From the NCBI GenBank assembly GCA_946480605.1, contig CAMLKW010000172.1:1-9666 (forward strand): DNA of 9,666 nucleotides. The letters run 5' to 3'. Positions 1-6,844 of the stretch are shown piece by piece (the first letter of the stretch is position 1; each line of letters begins with the position of its first letter). A program made the position numbers and the translations under genes. The stretch is from an uncultured Roseateles sp. Lineage in GTDB: Bacteria; Pseudomonadota; Gammaproteobacteria; Burkholderiales; Burkholderiaceae. The notes below the pieces were generated by a model. It saw only the letters and a list, made by a program, of their open reading frames with translations, made no database searches and had not been told where the DNA came from.

Positions 1-1
1 G

Positions 2-130
2 GCCATCACGGGCCAGGACTTCGCCATCGTGCGGACCATGGTCTTCCTCGGCGCGCTGCTCTACATCGCAAGCAACGCGCTGATCGACATCGCCTACACG
101 TGGGTGGATCCCCGCGTGCGACTCTCATGA
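2..130 (+). CDS. Oligopeptide-type ABC transporter permease (DppB/OppB/YejB family), 3' end only
   Basis: Only the last 42 codons are present; the gene begins left of the window. The frame starting at base 2 reads an extracytoplasmic/membrane tail with GQDFAIVRTMVFLGALLYI, then a hydrophobic stretch and the ending DIAYTWVDPRVRLS before TGA. A last transmembrane helix followed by a D-x-x-Y-x-x-x-DPR-(I/V)R ending is the characteristic C-terminus of DppB/OppB-type inner-membrane permeases, which form half of the translocation channel of peptide, opine and nickel ABC importers. Its stop codon overlaps the ATG of the next permease in an ATGA (127-130), so the two channel subunits are translationally coupled, as usual for this family. 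YejB is the closest named E. coli analogue by gene order, but the substrate cannot be read from 42 residues. Confidence 0.85.
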   Translation, partial: AITGQDFAIVRTMVFLGALLYIASNALIDIAYTWVDPRVRLS

Positions 131-1566
131 AGTTCGTCCTCCTTTGGACCGACATTGCTCTGTGGCTGATGGCCGCCGCGGTGCTGGCCTACGCCTGGCG
201 CGTGGCCTCGCAGGCGCATCTGCGCGCGACCTGGGAGCGCGTGCTGCGTGACCCGGTGGCGGCGAGTGCCGGCGTCGTCATGGCGCTGTTCCTGCTCGTC
301 ACGCTGGTGGACAGCCTGCACCTGCGCCGCGCGCTGCCGACGACCGATGGCAGCACGGTGTACGACACGCGCACCTTGTCCGCGCTGGACCTGCTGCTGG
401 AGCGGCAGATCGCGATGCGCGAGGTCAGCTACTCGGTGCCGCTGGGCACGCATGGGTTCAACAAGGAGAGCCTGACGGACGCTCAAGGCCAGGTCGTGCG
501 CGAGTACCCGCGGCTGAAGTTCGGCGGCGCGCATCTGAACGATCCAGCGACGCAATGGGCCGGTGATGTGGCCGGCCGCGTGGCCGCGGGCGTCGCGGGG
601 GCCGCCGTCGTCATCGCGCTGCTGTTCGCGCTGACCGCCGCCGCACTGGCCCGCCACCACGGCGGCTGGCGGCAGGCGCAGCGCGACCTGCTGGCCGACC
701 GCACGCACTATCCGTGGCGAGCGATGCTGCTGACCTTGGCGGTCGTCGCGCTGCTGGTCGGCCCGGCGCTCGCGCTGATGGGCCACTACCACGTGCTGGG
801 CACCGACCGCACCGGCAACGACGTGCTGGTGCAGGCGCTCAAGAGCGTGCGCACGGCCTTCGTCATCGGCGCGCTGTCCACGCTGGCCACGCTGCCGCTG
901 GCGCTGCTGCTGGGCGTGCTGGCCGGCTACTACAAGGGCTGGGTGGACGAGGTCATCCAGTACGTCTACACGACGCTCAGCTCCGTGCCCAACGTGCTGC
1001 TGATCGCCGCCTGCGTGCTGATGGTGCAGGTGTTCCTGGACAAGAACCCGGACCTGTTCGAGACCGCCGTGGAGCGCTCCGACCTGAAGATGCTGATGCT
1101 GTGCCTGATCCTGGGCCTGACAGGCTGGGCCGGCCTGTGCCGGCTGGTGCGCGCCGAGACGCTCAAATTGAGAGAGCTGGACTACGTGCAGGCCGCGACG
1201 GCCTTCGGCGTGGGCGACCTGACCATCATGGCGCGCCACATCCTGCCCAACGTGATGCACCTGGTGCTGATCACCGTCGTGCTGAGCTTCTCCGAGCTGA
1301 TCCTGTACGAGGCCGTGCTGACCTATGTGGGCGTGGGCATGGACCCGACCACCAGCAGCTTCGGCGGCATGATCAACCTGGCCCGCGCCGAGATGTCGCG
1401 CGACCCGGTCGTGTGGTGGAGCTTCGCGGCGGCCTTCGGCTTCATGGTGAGCCTGGTGCTGGCCGCCAACCTGTTCGCCGACGGCGTGCGCGATGCGTTC
1501 GACCCCAAGGCGCGTTCGACCCGGCCGCGCGTGTTCAGCCGCAAGAAGGCGGTGGACCATGCTTGA
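127..1566 (+). CDS. Oligopeptide-type ABC transporter permease (DppC/OppC/YejE family), long form
   Basis: Second channel subunit of the peptide-type ABC importer, in the inner membrane. The 479 aa product is far longer than the usual roughly 300-340 aa. The core family lies in about residues 198-460: the conserved HVLGTDRTGNDV segment (222-233), several membrane helices, and the EAA loop that contacts the ATPase, DYVQAATAFG...RHILPN (352-375). The N-terminal extra part has predicted helices near 3-24 and 44-62, a soluble stretch of nearly 90 residues (about 63-149), and another helix near 150-176. YejE-type permeases have a similar N-terminal loop, here enlarged. I chose ATG 127 rather than the in-frame GTG at 100 because it forms an ATGA overlap with the upstream stop and begins directly with a hydrophobic helix. 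There is no strong ribosome-binding site, which fits coupling. The 3' end overlaps the ATPase gene by 8 bp. Confidence 0.9.
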   Translation: MKFVLLWTDIALWLMAAAVLAYAWRVASQAHLRATWERVLRDPVAASAGVVMALFLLVTLVDSLHLRRALPTTDGSTVYDTRTLSALDLLLERQIAMREVSYSVPLGTHGFNKESLTDAQGQVVREYPRLKFGGAHLNDPATQWAGDVAGRVAAGVAGAAVVIALLFALTAAALARHHGGWRQAQRDLLADRTHYPWRAMLLTLAVVALLVGPALALMGHYHVLGTDRTGNDVLVQALKSVRTAFVIGALSTLATLPLALLLGVLAGYYKGWVDEVIQYVYTTLSSVPNVLLIAACVLMVQVFLDKNPDLFETAVERSDLKMLMLCLILGLTGWAGLCRLVRAETLKLRELDYVQAATAFGVGDLTIMARHILPNVMHLVLITVVLSFSELILYEAVLTYVGVGMDPTTSSFGGMINLARAEMSRDPVVWWSFAAAFGFMVSLVLAANLFADGVRDAFDPKARSTRPRVFSRKKAVDHA

Positions 1567-3391
1567 GATCGCCGACCTGCAGGTTGAACTGGACGCCGAC
1601 GCCGGCCTGGTGCGTGCCATCGACCACATGCGTCTGACGCTCACACGCGGCGAGACCTTTGCGCTGGTGGGCGAGAGCGGCTGCGGCAAGAGCATGACGG
1701 CGCTGGCGCTGATGCGGCTTCTGCCCGAGAACGGCCGCGTGGCCGGCGGTGCGGTGAAACTGGACGGCCAGGACCTGCTGGCGCTGCCCGAAAGCCGCAT
1801 GCGCGAGGTGCGCGGCGGGCGCGTGTCCATGATCTTCCAGGAGCCGTCCACCAGCCTGAACCCGGTCATGCGCGTGGGCGACCAGATCGTGGAAGCTATT
1901 CAAGCGCACACCGAGCTGCGCGGCGCCGCAGCCCGCGCCAAGGCCGTCGACTGGCTGCGTCGCGTGGGCATTCCCGAGCCCGAGCGGCGCATTGACGACT
2001 ATCCGTTCCGGCTGTCCGGCGGCCAGAAGCAGCGCGTGATGATCGCCATCGCGCTGGCTGCCGAGCCCGACTTCCTCGTCGCCGACGAGCCGACCACGGC
2101 GCTGGACGTGACCATCCAGGCGCAGATCCTGGACCTGATCCGCGACCTGCAGCGCGAGCGCCAGCTGGGTGTGCTGCTGATCACGCATGACCTGGCCGTT
2201 GTCAGCGGCATGGCGCACCGCGTGGCGCTGATGTACGCGGGCCAGATCATCGAGGTCGCGCCGGCGGCCGAGTTCTTCGCGCACCCGAAACACCCCTACG
2301 CCCGCCTGCTGCTGCAGGCGCTGCCCGACGCGGCCCGCCGCGGCGAGCCTCTGGCAGCCATCGCCGGCACCGTGCCGCCGCTGTGGCTGGACTTTGCCGG
2401 CTGCCGCTTCGCGCCGCGCTGCGACAAGGCCATGGTGCATTGCGCCGGCACGCCGCCCGCGTTGACCGGCGAAGGCCCGCAGCACCAGGTGCGCTGCCTG
2501 CTGTACAGCCAGCCCGGCGAGGCGCTGGCGCGCACCCCTGCACAACCCAAGGCTGCGCCTTCGCAGGCGTCAGGGCAGGGCGCGCCGCTGCTGGACGTGC
2601 GCGACCTGCGCGTGCGCTTCGCGCTGAAGGCGCCGCTGTTCTCGCGCGGCCCACGCCACTTCGACGCGGTCGACGGCGTCAGCTACCAGCTGCAGGCCGG
2701 GCGCACGCTGGCGCTGGTGGGCGAGTCCGGCTGCGGCAAGACCACGTCCGGCAAGGCCATCGTCCAGCTGCTGCGCCGCCAGGCGCAGATCAGCGGACAG
2801 GCCTTGTTCGACGGCCAGGATCTGTTCCAGCTGAACGGCCCCGCGCTGGTGCAGGCGCGCCGCAGCGTGCAGATCATCTTCCAGGACCCGTTCGCTTCGC
2901 TGAACCCGCGCATGCGGGTGGCGGAGGTGCTCGAAGAAGGCCTGATCGCGCTGCGCCCCGAGCTGGATGCCGGCCAGCGCCGTGAGCGGCTGCTGAACCT
3001 CGTCGACCAGGTCGGCCTGCGCCGCGACGCGCTGCAGCGTTGGCCACACGAGTTCTCCGGCGGCCAGCGCCAGCGCATCGCGATCGCGCGCGCGCTGGCC
3101 GTGCAACCCAGGCTCATCGTCTGCGACGAGCCGACCTCGGCGCTGGACGTGTCGGTGCAGGCGCAGATCCTGAACCTGCTGCGCGAGCTGCAGCGCGAGC
3201 AGGGGCTGGCCTACCTCTTCATCACGCACAACATCGGCGTCGTGGAGTACATCGCCGACGACATCGCGGTGATGCAGCGAGGGCGCATCGTGGAGCAGGG
3301 CGCCTGTGCCGACGTGCTCGGCCACCCGCGCCAGGCCTATACGCGAACGCTGCTGGCAGCCGTGCCGCGCCTGAACCCTTCAGCAAGCTGA
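1559..3391 (+). CDS. Fused double-ATPase subunit of peptide-type ABC importer (YejF/GsiA-like)
   Basis: The 610 aa cytoplasmic protein carries two whole ABC ATPase domains that would power the two permeases. Domain 1 has Walker A GESGCGKS (38-45), Q-loop near [10 protein letters not shown] (93-102), signature LSGGQ (152-156), Walker [10 protein letters not shown] (172-180) and His210. Domain 2 has Walker [10 protein letters not shown] (388-396), [10 protein letters not shown] (441-450), signature FSGGQ (499-503), Walker [13 protein letters not shown] (519-530) and His557. All catalytic motifs are intact in both halves. After domain 1 comes the OppD/DppD-type C-terminal extension with four cysteines (282, 288, 295, 313); domain 2 has no such cluster. 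A Pro/Ala/Gln-rich linker (about 324-342) joins the halves. Single-chain ATPases of this design are YejF (peptides, microcin C) and GsiA (glutathione); order and permeases favour YejF, but the choice is not firm. ATG 1559 is chosen over an upstream in-frame start at 1493 because domain 1 begins there ([11 protein letters not shown]) and the overlap is 8 bp. Confidence 0.92.
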   Translation: MLEIADLQVELDADAGLVRAIDHMRLTLTRGETFALVGESGCGKSMTALALMRLLPENGRVAGGAVKLDGQDLLALPESRMREVRGGRVSMIFQEPSTSLNPVMRVGDQIVEAIQAHTELRGAAARAKAVDWLRRVGIPEPERRIDDYPFRLSGGQKQRVMIAIALAAEPDFLVADEPTTALDVTIQAQILDLIRDLQRERQLGVLLITHDLAVVSGMAHRVALMYAGQIIEVAPAAEFFAHPKHPYARLLLQALPDAARRGEPLAAIAGTVPPLWLDFAGCRFAPRCDKAMVHCAGTPPALTGEGPQHQVRCLLYSQPGEALARTPAQPKAAPSQASGQGAPLLDVRDLRVRFALKAPLFSRGPRHFDAVDGVSYQLQAGRTLALVGESGCGKTTSGKAIVQLLRRQAQISGQALFDGQDLFQLNGPALVQARRSVQIIFQDPFASLNPRMRVAEVLEEGLIALRPELDAGQRRERLLNLVDQVGLRRDALQRWPHEFSGGQRQRIAIARALAVQPRLIVCDEPTSALDVSVQAQILNLLRELQREQGLAYLFITHNIGVVEYIADDIAVMQRGRIVEQGACADVLGHPRQAYTRTLLAAVPRLNPSAS

Positions 3392-3644
3392 ATCCGTCGC
3401 AAAGCGGCAACGTCTAGAGACTTCAGCCTAGGGGTTGGTGTGCGGGAAATGTCAGGCAAATCAAGGGCTTGCGTCTCCTGTCTAGACCTGTAGGGGCATC
3501 TACGGGGCGGTCCGTCATGCTGCACCCGCACAAACTCCGCCACCCCAATCTGAGCCGACCGCTCAGCGCAGGGCGCTAGATCCGCACCCCCGGATCGCAA
3601 ACACGGTGTTCCGGGCGGGCCTACAAGCCTCTACAGGAGTGTTC
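3392..3644 (+). other. 253-bp gap between ABC operon and receptor gene
   Basis: No gene is evident here. There is no stem followed by a T-run after the ATPase stop, so read-through from the ABC operon into the receptor gene is possible. The stretch contains the heptamer GTCTAGA twice (3412-3418 and 3480-3486) and CCTAGG (3427-3432); CTAG is generally rare in proteobacterial genomes, so its density here is mildly odd. Its last 100 bp hold a cluster of small hairpins, listed separately. I could not identify a convincing sigma-70 promoter. Confidence 0.6.
3550..3596 (+). repeat. Cluster of short perfect hairpins in the receptor leader
   Basis: Three inverted repeats lie end to end. CTGAGC (3550-3555) pairs with GCTCAG (3561-3566) around a 5-base loop. 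AGCGC (3565-3569) pairs with GCGCT (3573-3577) around AGG and shares two bases with the first stem. GATCCG (3579-3584) pairs with CGGATC (3591-3596) around a 6-base loop. The cluster ends 48 bases before the receptor ATG. As RNA this could be a structured 5' leader in which stems 1 and 2 compete; as DNA it could hold protein-binding palindromes. No known riboswitch consensus was recognised. Confidence 0.4.
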
Positions 3645-6392
3645 ATGTTCAAAACCACCACCATCAGCAGCGCCATCCTGCTGCTCGCCGCCAGCTCGGC
3701 TCTCGCCCAGGAGGCGCAGAAGCTGGAGCGCATCCAGATCACTGGCTCCAGCATCAAGCGGGTCGAATCCGAAACCGCTCTGCCGGTCACCGTCATCTCG
3801 CGCGACGCCATCGAGAAGTCGGGCGCCGTCAACGTCGAGGACATCTTGCGCCGCCTGTCGGTGAACTCTGCGCAGCTGTCCGACTCCACGCAGGGCGCCG
3901 GCTACGCGACCAGCAACGCCAACCTGCGCGGCCTGGGCGCCAACTCCACGCTGGTGCTGCTGAACGGCCGCCGCCTGGCCGGCCATCCCTTCGGCTCCAT
4001 CGGCGGCTCGGTGGCGGTGGACCTGAACAGCATCCCCTTCGCCGCCATCGAGCGCATCGAGGTGCTGCGTGACGGTGCGTCCGCCATCTACGGCACGGAT
4101 GCCGTGGCCGGTGTCATCAACTTCATCACGCGCAAGGACTATGACAAGGGCGAGCTGACGCTGCGCTATGGCGCTCCCGAGAAGAACGTCGGCGGCAAGG
4201 AGCATGGCGGCTCGCTGGCCTTCGGCATGGGCAATCTGGACAAGGACGGCTACAACCTGCTGGTCACCGCCAACATCAAGGAACAGACGCGCCTGGAGGC
4301 TGCCAAGCAGGGCTGGTACTGGCGCCATGAAACCGAGGTGCCCGGCTCCATCCCGCCGACCTCGTTCCGTGCCTATCCCGGCCGCTTGATGGAGATCGGC
4401 ATCACGCCGGGGGCATACAGCAATCCGGGCGCGAGCATGGCCGCCTGCGACCCGGCGAATTCGGTCGTGCAGGTCGCCGGCAAGACGCCCAATGGCACGG
4501 ACGACGTCAAGCGCTGCCGCGCCGTCTACGCAGCCATGCTGGACAACCTGCCCGACAGCACCAAGACCGACCTGTTCGCGCGCGGCACGTTCAAGATCGA
4601 CGCCGATACCCAGTGGTTCATCGAGGCCTCGGCGGCGCGCAACCACACGACCGGCCGCGCGGCGCCCACGCCCGTGGACGGCACGGCCATGAAGGTGCGC
4701 GCGGACGGCAGCTATCCGCTGGTGCTGATGCCCATCACCAGCAAGTACTTCCCGACGGCGCTGCTGACCCGCCTGGGCTACACGCCGGCGGACTACACCT
4801 CCTACACCGACCCGGTGACGGGTGTTGCCTACACGGACATCGCCTACCGCTCGCTGGACCGCGGCAACCGCGTCAGCGACAACACCAACGAGCAGTACCG
4901 TGTCGTCGTCGGCGTCAATGGACTTTTCTCCGGCTGGGACTACGACATCGGCCTCAACCTTGCCCAGGCGCGCGGCACGCTGAACTACAGCGGCTACCTG
5001 CTGGAAGAGCCCTTCCTGGCCGCCATCAAGACCGGCAACGTGAACCCCTTCGGCCCCAACGATGCGGCCGGCGTGGCACTGCTGGACGGCGCAGCGCTGG
5101 AAGGCAAGGTGCGCCAGTCCAAGGGCACCACCATGGTGCTGGATGCCAAGGCCAGCCGCGAGCTGATGCCTATGGCCGGCGGCATGATGGCCGTGGCCGT
5201 CGGCATTGACCTGCGCCGCGAGAAGGCGGACGACAAGCCCACCAACATCGAGTACTCCAAGGGCTCGCACATCGGTGGTGAAGGCTCGGTGCCGGCCACG
5301 TCGGCCAGCCGCAGCATCTCGGCCATCTACAGCGAACTGTCCATGCCCTTCGCCAAGGGCTGGGAAGCCGCCGTGGCGGCCCGCTACGACAAGTACAGCG
5401 ACTTCGGCGGCAGCTTCAACCCGCGCGTCGCGCTGCGCTTCCAGCCCAGCAAGGAACTGCTGCTGCGCGCCAGCGCCGGCACCGGCTTCCGCGCGCCCAC
5501 GCTGTGGGACGTCAACAGCCCGGTGTCCAACACCAACACGGCGGACCCCCAGGTCGACCCGGATTGCCCGGCCGGCCAGGCCGACGACCCGCGCTGCAAC
5601 ACGCAGTTCAACGTGCGCCTGTCCAGCGACAAGAACCTGAAGGCCGAGAAGAGCCGCCAGTTCGCGCTGGGTGTCGTGTTCGAGCCTGTGCGTGACCTGA
5701 GCGTCGCCATCGACTACTGGAACATCCAGAAGAAGAACCAGATCGGCGTGATCAGCGGCGACACGCTGATGGCCGAGCCGGGCCTGTACACCAAGTACAA
5801 GTCGCGCGTGAAGCGCTCGCCCACGGGCTTCATCGCCTACATCGAGACGCCGGTCGAGAACCTGGGCGAACTGAAGACCTCGGGCTTCGACATCGACATC
5901 CGTTCGGCCTTCGCGCTGGGTTCCATGGGCCGCCTGGGCGTCGGCTTCGCGGCCACCCGCACGATGAAGTACGAGCTGCAGAACGGCAAGGACCTGCCAT
6001 TCACCGACTATGTCGGCAAGTCCCTGGGCGGCAACCCGCCGGTGCCCGAGTGGCAGCACACGCTGTCCTTCGACTGGACGCTGGGTTCCTGGAACGTGGC
6101 GCTGGAGAACGTGTTCACCAAGGGCTGGCAGGAATCGGCAGCCGTGGTCAACACCAACCTGGGCGTCGACGCACCGTACAACGTCAAGGACACCAGCCGC
6201 TGGAACCTCGCGGTCAGCTACCGAGGCTTCAAGAATCTGCGCATGACGCTGGGCGCCCGTAACGCCTTTGATCAGGATCCGCCGTTCGTTGCCTCGTCCA
6301 GCTACGGTTCTCACGCCGCCGGCTTTGCCGGCTCGTTCGCCGATCCGCGTGGCCGTTTCATCTACGGCTCGGTGACCTATCAGTTCAAGTGA
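3645..6392 (+). CDS. TonB-dependent outer-membrane receptor
   Basis: The 915 aa outer-membrane gated channel imports a scarce substrate using energy passed on by TonB. A signal peptide with a hydrophobic core (ISSAILLLAASSALA) probably cleaves after Ala21. A likely TonB-box/N-terminal segment follows (ERIQITGSSIKR, about 28-39). The plug domain spans about 44-165 with typical motifs NANLRGLGANSTLVLLNGRR (92-111) and IERIEVLRDGASAIYGTDAV (135-154). The barrel follows, with GTGFRAPT (612-619), NLKAEKSRQFALG (664-676) and the C-terminal GARNAFDQDPPF and DPRGRFIYGSVTYQFK pattern. Two cysteine pairs (268/291 and 641/651) probably sit in surface loops. The chain ends in Phe-Lys, not the usual terminal Phe. 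ATG 3645 is preferred to the in-frame GTG at 3606 because AGGAG lies 6 bases upstream and the signal peptide starts there. Sequence does not fix the substrate; the peptide ABC importer upstream suggests a peptide or peptide-like ligand (inference). A terminator follows. Confidence 0.93.
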   Translation: MFKTTTISSAILLLAASSALAQEAQKLERIQITGSSIKRVESETALPVTVISRDAIEKSGAVNVEDILRRLSVNSAQLSDSTQGAGYATSNANLRGLGANSTLVLLNGRRLAGHPFGSIGGSVAVDLNSIPFAAIERIEVLRDGASAIYGTDAVAGVINFITRKDYDKGELTLRYGAPEKNVGGKEHGGSLAFGMGNLDKDGYNLLVTANIKEQTRLEAAKQGWYWRHETEVPGSIPPTSFRAYPGRLMEIGITPGAYSNPGASMAACDPANSVVQVAGKTPNGTDDVKRCRAVYAAMLDNLPDSTKTDLFARGTFKIDADTQWFIEASAARNHTTGRAAPTPVDGTAMKVRADGSYPLVLMPITSKYFPTALLTRLGYTPADYTSYTDPVTGVAYTDIAYRSLDRGNRVSDNTNEQYRVVVGVNGLFSGWDYDIGLNLAQARGTLNYSGYLLEEPFLAAIKTGNVNPFGPNDAAGVALLDGAALEGKVRQSKGTTMVLDAKASRELMPMAGGMMAVAVGIDLRREKADDKPTNIEYSKGSHIGGEGSVPATSASRSISAIYSELSMPFAKGWEAAVAARYDKYSDFGGSFNPRVALRFQPSKELLLRASAGTGFRAPTLWDVNSPVSNTNTADPQVDPDCPAGQADDPRCNTQFNVRLSSDKNLKAEKSRQFALGVVFEPVRDLSVAIDYWNIQKKNQIGVISGDTLMAEPGLYTKYKSRVKRSPTGFIAYIETPVENLGELKTSGFDIDIRSAFALGSMGRLGVGFAATRTMKYELQNGKDLPFTDYVGKSLGGNPPVPEWQHTLSFDWTLGSWNVALENVFTKGWQESAAVVNTNLGVDAPYNVKDTSRWNLAVSYRGFKNLRMTLGARNAFDQDPPFVASSSYGSHAAGFAGSFADPRGRFIYGSVTYQFK

Positions 6393-6409
6393 CCTGAAAC
6401 CGAAAGCGC

Positions 6410-6436
6410 AAGGCCCGCCTGGTGCGGGCCTTTTTT
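6410..6436 (+). terminator. Intrinsic terminator after the receptor gene
   Basis: A perfect 9-bp stem, AAGGCCCGC (6410-6418) with GCGGGCCTT (6424-6432), closes a 5-base loop CTGGT and runs into T6 (6431-6436). It starts 17 bases after the receptor stop and should separate receptor transcription from the tonB region. Confidence 0.92.
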
Positions 6437-6455
6437 GTGACTTAGTTGTCGGATC

Positions 6456-6469
6456 GGCGAAGAAACGCG
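6456..6469 (+). repeat. 14-bp direct repeat, copy 1
   Basis: GGCGAAGAAACGCG occurs here and again at 6601-6614, 145 bp apart, with identity ending at both edges. Copy 1 overlaps the left arm of the CGCGAT-GTA-ATCGCG inverted repeat (6466-6480). An exact 14-mer recurring in a 400-bp non-coding stretch is not expected by chance; it may be a protein-binding or RNA-structural element. Confidence 0.75.
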
Positions 6470-6480
6470 ATGTAATCGCG
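6466..6480 (+). repeat. Perfect inverted repeat CGCGAT-GTA-ATCGCG
   Basis: Six-base arms flank a 3-base centre. It overlaps a weak promoter-like pair, TTGTCG (6446-6451) and TGTAAT (6471-6476), whose 19-bp spacing is longer than ideal. It could be an operator for a transcript starting near 6483, or a short RNA hairpin. Confidence 0.45.
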
Positions 6481-6555
6481 GATAAAAACGCTTTCATCAG
6501 GCCCGGGTTACCACCAGGGAGGGGGGTGAAACCACGGGGCTAAGATGGCGTTCGT

Positions 6556-6570
6556 GGCCAAGGTTTGGCC
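6556..6570 (+). repeat. Perfect inverted repeat GGCCAA-GGT-TTGGCC
   Basis: It has the same 6-3-6 layout as the repeat at 6466-6480 but an unrelated arm sequence. In RNA it would form a small triloop hairpin upstream of the terminator-like structure at 6615-6648. No gene reads convincingly through it, so it is a candidate structural element of a non-coding transcript. Confidence 0.45.
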
Positions 6571-6600
6571 GGAGGTGTGGTTCATCCGCATCTGGTTCGT

Positions 6601-6614
6601 GGCGAAGAAACGCG
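6601..6614 (+). repeat. 14-bp direct repeat, copy 2
   Basis: This is the second exact copy of GGCGAAGAAACGCG. It directly abuts the stem of the terminator-like hairpin that starts at 6615. Unlike copy 1, it is not followed by an inverted-repeat arm. Confidence 0.75.
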
Positions 6615-6648
6615 TGCCCGACGGCGACTGCCACCGGGCAATTTTTTT
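6615..6648 (+). terminator. Second intrinsic-terminator-like hairpin in the gap before tonB
   Basis: TGCCCG (6615-6620) pairs with CGGGCA (6635-6640). Inside, after a 2x2 mismatch, GGC-GACT-GCC forms a tetraloop stem. One A and then T7 (6642-6648) follow. The primary terminator at 6410-6436 already ends the receptor message, so this one either catches read-through or ends a separate short transcript starting in the gap. It lies upstream of the likely tonB promoter. Confidence 0.55.
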
Positions 6649-6660
6649 GGCCGCGCCGGC

Positions 6661-6678
6661 TGTAAAGCTTGCTTTACA
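6661..6678 (+). promoter_or_regulatory. Perfect 18-bp palindrome, probable operator for tonB
   Basis: TGTAAAGC-TT-GCTTTACA has 8-base arms around a TT centre. It fits the published TyrR-box form TGTAAA-N6-TTTACA exactly, and also the looser TGT-N12-ACA form of CrtJ/PpsR. Matching a consensus in another phylum or class does not identify the regulator. Its centre is about 60 bp upstream of the possible tonB -10 box, a position more typical of an activator than a repressor (inference). It does not resemble a Fur box. Confidence 0.6.
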
Positions 6679-6711
6679 TGCCCCGGCCGCCTGCGTGTTT
6701 TCGACGACTCT

Positions 6712-6724
6712 GGAACGCGGTTCC
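6712..6724 (+). promoter_or_regulatory. Inverted repeat GGAAC-GCG-GTTCC in the likely tonB promoter
   Basis: Perfect 5-base arms lie around GCG, 6 bases before the TAGAAT box. If that box is the real -10, this repeat occupies the spacer between -35 and -10, a site where a repressor or a promoter-remodelling activator could act. It is short enough that chance cannot be excluded. Confidence 0.35.
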
Positions 6725-6730
6725 GCGATC

Positions 6731-6736
6731 TAGAAT
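6731..6736 (+). promoter_or_regulatory. Possible -10 box of the tonB operon promoter
   Basis: TAGAAT differs from TATAAT at one base. The region 16-18 bp upstream has no recognisable -35 hexamer, which would fit an activator-dependent promoter. The start site would then be near 6743, leaving a leader of about 100 nt before the tonB ATG. Confidence 0.3.
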
Positions 6737-6844
6737 CCACGCCCTTCGGGAGTAGTCGATGGCAGGAACGCAACTTCCGCCGTCCAAATGGCCGACTTCC
6801 TGAGAGTCATTGACTGTGATTTGTAGTTGCAAGAAGGAGCGCGC

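Larger units (their letters stand above)
6437..6844 (+). other. 408-bp non-coding region upstream of tonB with many ordered elements
   Basis: I see no convincing protein gene. A 62-codon frame from ATG 6545 lacks a ribosome-binding site and runs across the terminator-like hairpin and the palindrome. The stretch holds, in order: CGCGAT-GTA-ATCGCG (6466-6480), the first copy of a 14-bp direct repeat (6456-6469), GGCCAA-GGT-TTGGCC (6556-6570), the second copy (6601-6614), a hairpin with T7 (6615-6648), the TGTAAAGC palindrome (6661-6678), GGAAC-GCG-GTTCC (6712-6724) and a possible -10 box (6731-6736). The tonB promoter and its operators most likely lie in the last 180 bp. The first 200 bp may specify a small RNA or an upstream leader. 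Confidence 0.7.

Noticed and set aside
94..1869. A 591-codon minus-strand open frame opposite the permease and ATPase genes
   Set aside because: It has the same GC-driven shadow pattern, crosses the boundary of two well-supported genes and has no recognisable domain or start context.
3412..3486. Two GTCTAGA heptamers as possible mobile-element or attachment-site ends
   Set aside because: They are direct 7-mers with no transposase, no integrase and no longer shared flank; this is too little to call an element.
3621..6497. A 958-codon open frame on the minus strand, antisense to the receptor gene
   Set aside because: Long stop-free antisense frames are a by-product of GC-rich codon use. The product is a low-complexity His/Arg/Ala/Gly/Gln/Val mix with no domain, and the plus-strand receptor shows clear family motifs throughout.
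6661..6678. Fur box for iron control of tonB
   Set aside because: The palindrome TGTAAAGCTTGCTTTACA lacks the GATAAT/ATTATC hexamers of Fur sites, and no other Fur-like sequence is visible before tonB.
6545..6733. A 62-codon plus-strand frame in the gap before tonB
   Set aside because: It has no ribosome-binding site, no hydrophobic or domain pattern of note, and it reads through the terminator-like hairpin and the 18-bp palindrome.
6737..6800. Resemblance of CCTTCGGGAGTAG to part of a yybP-ykoY (Mn2+) riboswitch
   Set aside because: Only a short loop-like string matches. The conserved UCAACAUACU-type core and the four-way paired architecture are not present before tonB.
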